Assembly (NCBI GenBank): GCA_030609215.1
Contig: JAUWCR010000028.1
Location: forward strand, 1 to 9,636
Reading direction: 5' to 3'
Length of the DNA stretch: 9,636 nt
From: Actinomycetes bacterium
Lineage (GTDB): Bacteria > Actinomycetota > Humimicrobiia > Humimicrobiales > Humimicrobiaceae
In this document: positions 6,396-9,636 of the stretch, in pieces
Layout of the letters: every line of letters starts with the position of its first letter
Position numbering within the stretch: the first letter of the stretch is position 1
Translations under genes and position numbers: made by a program
The notes under the pieces: model-generated
The model's input: the letters and a program-made list of their open reading frames with translations, nothing else
Told to the model about the DNA's origin: nothing
Databases searched by the model: none

Positions 6396-8828
6396 ATGGT
6401 ATTTGAGCTAAGAGGAAAAGTAAAAAATGTGGAAATTGAATCGGAGATGCAGGAGTCTTATATCAGTTATGCTATGAGTGTAATTATTGGAAGAGCTTTA
6501 CCTGATGTTAGAGATGGACTCAAACCCGTGCATAGGAGAATTCTGTATGCCATGCATGATATGGGCATAAGACACAATACTCCATTTAAAAAAAGTGCTC
6601 GTATAGTTGGTGAAGTATTGGGAAAATATCATCCTCATGGGGACAAGGCTGTGTATGATACTATGGTTAGGATGGCACAGGATTTTTCTCAACGCTATAT
6701 ACTTGTAGATGGTCATGGTAATTTTGGTTCTGTGGATGGAGATAGTCCTGCTGCAATGAGGTATACAGAAGCCAGGCTTTCCCAAATATCTGAAGAACTT
6801 CTACTTGATATTGATAAAGATACTATAGAATTTGTAGACAATTTTGACAGTTCTCTCGAGGAGCCTTCTATTCTTCCTTCAAAAATTCCTAATCTTTTAG
6901 TTAATGGTTCATCTGGTATTGCTGTTGGAATGGCAACCAATATTCCTCCTCATAACCTTGGTGAAGTAATAGATGGTGTTATTTATTATATTGATAATCC
7001 TAAAGTAACAGTTAAAGAATTAATGAAAAAGATAAAGGGCCCAGATTTTCCTACTGGTGGAATTGTAATGGGAATTAGTGGAATCCTAGAAGCATACAAT
7101 AGTGGGAGGGGACGCTTGGTTGTTAGGGGGAGGGTTCACCTAGAACAGCCTAAGAAGGGAAAAACCAGTATTATAATAAGCGAGCTTCCATACCAGGTAA
7201 ATAAATCTAGATTGATAGAAAAAATAGCTGATCTTGTAAGAAGTAAGAAAATAGAGGGAATAAGTGATTTAAGGGATGAATCGGATAGGAGTGGAATGAG
7301 GGCAGTAATAGAGCTTCGTAGAGATGTAATTCCAGAAGTAGTAGTTAATTCTTTATATAAACATACTCAGCTTGAAGATACTTTTGGAATTATAATGCTC
7401 TCTTTAGTTAATGGAGTCCCTAAAACTTTAAGTCTGCCTGAGTTGATTAAAGAGTATGTGAAACATAGATTTAATGTAGTTGTAAAAAGAACTAAATATG
7501 AATTAAAGAAAGCCGAAGAGAGAGCACATATTTTAGAAGGATTGCTTATTGCCTTAGATAATTTAGATGAAGTTATAAAAACAATAAAAACCTCAAAAGA
7601 TGTTCCAACTGCCAGGAAAAGATTAATAAGTAAATTTAATCTTACTCCAGTTCAGGCGCAGGCAATACTTGATATGAGGCTGCAAAAACTAACGGGCCTT
7701 GAAAGAAATAAAATAAAACTTGAGCATAAGGAACTCGTAGAAAAAATTAAAAGTTTAAAAAAATTACTAAAAAGTAATATGCTAATATATGAAATTATAA
7801 AAGATGAACTCAAAGAAATTAAAAGAAAATATGCAGATGAAAGAAGAACAGAACTAACAACCAGTACTTCTGACCTTGATATTGAGGATTTGATACCTGA
7901 AGAAGAAAATGTAATAGCAATAACACATTCAGGTTATATAAAAAGAGTCCCGGTGACTACATACAGAAAGCAAGGAAGAGGTGGAAGAGGAGTTACGGGA
8001 CTTGATGTAAAAACAGATGATTTTGTTGAACATCTATTTATTTCATCTACTCATCACTATATAATGTTCTTCTCTAGTTTTGGTAAGGTTTATCGCTTGA
8101 AAGTTCATGAACTTCCTACTGGGAGCAGAACTTCAAAGGGTAAGGCAATTATAAATTTGCTTCCATTTAAACCTGGAGAGAGAGTTGCTGCAATAATAGC
8201 TACAAAAGAATACAGTAAAGATGAATACTTAATAATGGCTACTAAAAGAGGAATGATTAAGAAAACATCTATTGTTAATTATGACACTTCAAGGGAAGGT
8301 GGTATTGCTGCAATAACATTAAGAAAAGGTGATGAACTGATAAATGTAGAGAAAACAAATGGTAATGATGAAATAACTATGATATCGAGGAATGGGCAGG
8401 CTATAAGATTTGCAGAGAGTGATTGCAGACCAATGGGCAGAACTGCGCAGGGTGTGAAAGGAATGAAGCTTTCTGATGACGATGAAATTTTAACCATGAT
8501 GGTAGTAAGGGAAATTGATGGAGATCTTTTTGTCTTAACTGAGAATGGATACGGTAAGAGAACATCTGCAACAGAGTATAGGAAGCAGAAAAGAGGAGGA
8601 CGTGGAGTTAGAACTATAAAAATTACTGAAAAGAAAGGGAAAATTGCAGGGGCAGGTATATTAAAAGATGAGCATGATGTAATGATAATTGCTACTAATG
8701 GGATACTGATTAGAATCCCTGCTAAGTCTATTTCGAGAATTGGTAGATCTACACAGGGTGTTAAAGTTATGAATATTGAAGAAGGTGCAAAAGTTGCATC
8801 TTTTGGAATTGTTGCTTCTGAAGGATAA
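6396..8828 (+). CDS. gyrA: DNA gyrase subunit A
   Basis: GyrA cuts and rejoins the DNA gate segment and wraps DNA through its C-terminal beta-pinwheel. The breakage-reunion domain starts with [22 protein letters not shown] and contains the catalytic Tyr123 in [11 protein letters not shown] (E. coli Y122). The C-terminal domain carries the GyrA-box QGRGGRG at 526-532, needed for wrapping, and a second related motif QKRGGRG at 731-737 in the fifth blade, with other blades marked by [22 protein letters not shown] and GRSTQGVKV. The 810-aa length is normal, and the protein ends right after the last blade (VASEG) with no acidic tail. The ATG at 6396 has AAGGA (6385-6389) 6 nt upstream, 12 bp after gyrB. 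An oddity is Lys84 in [10 protein letters not shown], where E. coli has Ser83, the main quinolone-contact residue; the partner acidic residue D88 (E. coli D87) is retained. The gyrase motifs and gyrB linkage argue against topoisomerase IV ParC. Confidence 0.98.
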   Translation: MVFELRGKVKNVEIESEMQESYISYAMSVIIGRALPDVRDGLKPVHRRILYAMHDMGIRHNTPFKKSARIVGEVLGKYHPHGDKAVYDTMVRMAQDFSQRYILVDGHGNFGSVDGDSPAAMRYTEARLSQISEELLLDIDKDTIEFVDNFDSSLEEPSILPSKIPNLLVNGSSGIAVGMATNIPPHNLGEVIDGVIYYIDNPKVTVKELMKKIKGPDFPTGGIVMGISGILEAYNSGRGRLVVRGRVHLEQPKKGKTSIIISELPYQVNKSRLIEKIADLVRSKKIEGISDLRDESDRSGMRAVIELRRDVIPEVVVNSLYKHTQLEDTFGIIMLSLVNGVPKTLSLPELIKEYVKHRFNVVVKRTKYELKKAEERAHILEGLLIALDNLDEVIKTIKTSKDVPTARKRLISKFNLTPVQAQAILDMRLQKLTGLERNKIKLEHKELVEKIKSLKKLLKSNMLIYEIIKDELKEIKRKYADERRTELTTSTSDLDIEDLIPEEENVIAITHSGYIKRVPVTTYRKQGRGGRGVTGLDVKTDDFVEHLFISSTHHYIMFFSSFGKVYRLKVHELPTGSRTSKGKAIINLLPFKPGERVAAIIATKEYSKDEYLIMATKRGMIKKTSIVNYDTSREGGIAAITLRKGDELINVEKTNGNDEITMISRNGQAIRFAESDCRPMGRTAQGVKGMKLSDDDEILTMMVVREIDGDLFVLTENGYGKRTSATEYRKQKRGGRGVRTIKITEKKGKIAGAGILKDEHDVMIIATNGILIRIPAKSISRIGRSTQGVKVMNIEEGAKVASFGIVASEG

Positions 8829-8835
8829 GTTTCTT

Positions 8836-8863
8836 TTGGATTATTAACTATATCTGGTATTAT
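8836..8863 (+). promoter_or_regulatory. Promoter candidate downstream of gyrA
   Basis: TTGGAT (8836-8841), 16 bp, then TGG plus TATTAT (extended -10, 8855-8863). It would begin a transcript near 8870 with a leader of about 90 nt for the DUF4870-like gene. A second, closer TATAAT is at 8924-8929 without a good -35. Either would make this gene independent of gyrA. Confidence 0.4.
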
Positions 8864-8900
8864 ACGTTAATTAAATATTAGAAAAATTTTAAAATTATTG

Positions 8901-8925
8901 TATTAAATTTTCGAAATATTTAATA
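8901..8925. repeat. 25-bp near-palindrome overlapping a -10 box
   Basis: Arms TATTAAAT (8901-8908) and ATTTAATA (8918-8925) flank a TTTCGAAA centre (8909-8916) with one extra T; the 25-bp sequence equals its own reverse complement except at two symmetric positions. Its right arm overlaps the TATAAT at 8924-8929 upstream of the DUF4870-like gene, the position expected of a repressor operator. Alternatively it is a weak A+T-only hairpin ending the gyrA transcript; no T tract follows, so this is less likely. Confidence 0.45.
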
Positions 8926-8962
8926 TAATGTTATTAATTTTATAAAAAGAAGGAGGAAAATG

Positions 8963-9352
8963 ATGGTAGCAGAAAGTAAATCAGTTGTTGATCCAGATCT
9001 TAATAAAAAAAGTTCTACAGGGATGGATGCAAAAGTTGCAATATTACTGGCTTATATTTTTAGCTGGATAGGCGGCTTGGTATTTTATCTGATAGAAAAG
9101 GAAAATAGAGCTGTAAAATGGAATGCACTACAGGCGTTAATTATTGGTATTTGTGATGTAATTATTCTTATAGTATTTTTTGGAATTTTTAGTTGGATTC
9201 CTTTTGTAGGAATATTATCTATAGTAATAGGTTGGTTAGCACTTGTTGCAGGTTTAGCCTTTAAGATTATTGCAATTGTTCAAGTCTTTCAGGGAAAAAC
9301 TTACAGAATTCCTGGAATATCAAAATTAACAGATAAATATATAAAATATTAA
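8963..9352 (+). CDS. DUF4870-like (Tic20-like) small membrane protein
   Basis: A 129-aa membrane protein resembling the DUF4870 / Tic20-like family. A hydrophilic N-terminus (1-23) is followed by three hydrophobic segments at about 24-43, 57-78 and 81-107, and a polar C-terminal tail. The family-like features are the short first segment followed by IEKENRAVKWNALQAL (45-60) and, after the last segment, VQVFQGKTYRIPGISKL (107-122). Of two adjacent ATGs (8960 and 8963) the second is preferred because AGGAGG (8951-8956) is 6 nt from it and only 3 nt from the first. This is the strongest Shine-Dalgarno in the window, so high translation is expected. The 134-bp gap after gyrA has its own promoter-like elements and a near-palindrome, so the gene may be separately regulated. 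The function of the family is unknown, and a link to gyrase is not implied by its proximity. Confidence 0.75.
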   Translation: MVAESKSVVDPDLNKKSSTGMDAKVAILLAYIFSWIGGLVFYLIEKENRAVKWNALQALIIGICDVIILIVFFGIFSWIPFVGILSIVIGWLALVAGLAFKIIAIVQVFQGKTYRIPGISKLTDKYIKY

Positions 9353-9445
9353 TTTTACTGGCAGCGATTAATAATAGATTAAATATTAAATAATGGATGC
9401 AGTGGAACTATAAAGTCACCTCTGGGAAATAGTCATTACAAATGT

Positions 9446-9474
9446 TTTATTATTGATATTATTAGAATAATAAA
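9446..9474. repeat. Inverted repeat just before a ribosome binding site
   Basis: TTTATTATT (9446-9454) and AATAATAAA (9466-9474) are perfect 9-bp arms with an 11-nt loop. The right arm ends two bases before the AAGGGAG ribosome binding site (9477-9483) of the next gene. It could be an operator or a leader hairpin affecting translation. It is entirely A+T, so chance is a real alternative. The rest of the 9353-9489 gap shows no gene; a somewhat G+C-richer patch lies at about 9395-9430 without a clear structure. Confidence 0.3.
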
Positions 9475-9489
9475 TCAAGGGAGAAATCT

Positions 9490-9636
9490 ATGAAGATCGA
9501 AAGGAAAGTACTTAGAAGTGTAAGTGAATTATCAATGTTTAAGTACATACTTATTGCTTATTTAATATTCTTTATATTGTATGCGATAATTTTTGGGATT
9601 ATATTTCTAATTTTATGGGCCTTTGGGATAGGAAAT
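9490..9636 (+). CDS. DUF3566-like membrane protein, 5' part (cut by window end)
   Basis: The first 49 codons of a gene that stays open to the window edge. The start is well supported: AAGGGAG (9477-9483) lies 6 nt before ATG. A basic N-terminus (MKIERKVLRSVSELSMFK, 1-18) leads into a long hydrophobic segment at about 19-45 (YILIAYLIFFILYAII and FGIIFLILWAFGIG). This basic start with a V-x-x-x-S-x-x-K pattern followed by a long membrane segment resembles DUF3566, the membrane protein that follows gyrA in many Actinobacteria (Rv0007 in Mycobacterium tuberculosis). The position two genes after gyrA fits. With only 49 residues the family call is tentative; any small membrane protein remains possible. 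Its function is unknown. Confidence 0.6.
   Translation, partial: MKIERKVLRSVSELSMFKYILIAYLIFFILYAIIFGIIFLILWAFGIGN

Noticed and set aside
6714..6716. GyrA His107 at the E. coli Gln106 position, where Q106H has been linked to quinolone resistance
   Set aside because: VDGHGNFGS is the normal wild-type sequence in many Gram-positive GyrA proteins such as that of Bacillus subtilis, so it carries no message here.
6498..6940. Two overlapping minus-strand frames (95 and 75 codons) inside gyrA
   Set aside because: They lie opposite the most conserved part of gyrA, including the catalytic Tyr, and their peptides show no family motifs.
8279..8497. 72-codon minus-strand frame inside the gyrA C-terminal domain
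   Set aside because: Antisense to conserved pinwheel blades, with no ribosome binding site or family resemblance.
8586..8606. Second GyrA-box-like motif (QKRGGRG) as a novel duplication
   Set aside because: A QxRGGxG motif in the fifth blade is present in M. tuberculosis and many other non-enterobacterial GyrA proteins; it is informative about lineage but not new.
8885..8896. AATTTTAAAATT perfect 12-bp palindrome after gyrA
   Set aside because: Made only of A and T runs in very A+T-rich DNA and not positioned over a promoter element; most likely chance or DNA curvature.
9390..9430. G+C-richer patch with a possible GTG/CAC and ACT/AGT mini-stem as a small RNA or tRNA-like element
   Set aside because: Only six interrupted base pairs, no tRNA-like arms, no promoter or terminator to match; not enough to call an RNA gene.

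Overview
The window is a low-GC (roughly 30% G+C by eye, not computed) bacterial chromosomal segment. Its core is a replication and topology cluster on the + strand: fmdB-like zinc ribbon, recF, dciA-like (DUF721), gyrB, gyrA, then two small membrane-protein genes (DUF4870-like, and a DUF3566-like gene cut by the window end). The order recF-DUF721-gyrB-gyrA-DUF3566 is the one known from Actinobacteria such as Mycobacterium. The compact GyrB (635 aa, without the large proteobacterial insertion) and the GyrA form with a second QxRGGxG motif in the C-terminal domain also fit a Gram-positive-type lineage. The A+T richness is unusual for Actinobacteria, so a low-GC deep-branching actinobacterial lineage, or a clostridial-type Firmicute, are the candidates. 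The window alone does not decide between them. dnaA and dnaN, which often precede recF, are not adjacent here.

Layout. 21-794 (+): TauE/SafE-type membrane permease. 787-1437 (-): LysE/RhtB-type exporter, convergent with the permease and overlapping it by 8 bp. 1450-2109 (-): FAHD1/YcgM-like fumarylacetoacetate hydrolase-family enzyme, apparently the first gene of a two-gene operon with the exporter. 2110-2393: divergent intergenic region with a GC-rich, hairpin-forming island and a good promoter for the zinc-ribbon gene. 2394-2621 (+): FmdB-type zinc ribbon. 2695-3879: recF. 3977-4270: dciA-like. 4271-4475: gyrB promoter and leader with a long imperfect hairpin. 4476-6383: gyrB. 6396-8828: gyrA. 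8829-8962: promoter-like elements and a 25-bp near-palindrome. 8963-9352: DUF4870-like membrane protein. 9490-9636: 5' part of a DUF3566-like membrane protein.

How the genes work together. RecF (gap repair, RecFOR pathway), the DciA-like protein (replicative helicase loading or operation) and DNA gyrase (negative supercoiling ahead of forks) are all chromosome-maintenance functions, and gyrB and gyrA lie 12 bp apart as a co-expressed pair. The leftward operon couples a small-molecule hydrolase or decarboxylase with an exporter; its substrate cannot be read from sequence.

I see no mobile element, CRISPR array, tRNA or rRNA, and no evidence of a wholly new system. The points most worth a second look are the gyrB leader hairpin, Lys at the main quinolone-contact position of GyrA, the structured GC-rich island upstream of the FAH operon, and the near-palindrome over the -10 region of the DUF4870-like gene.
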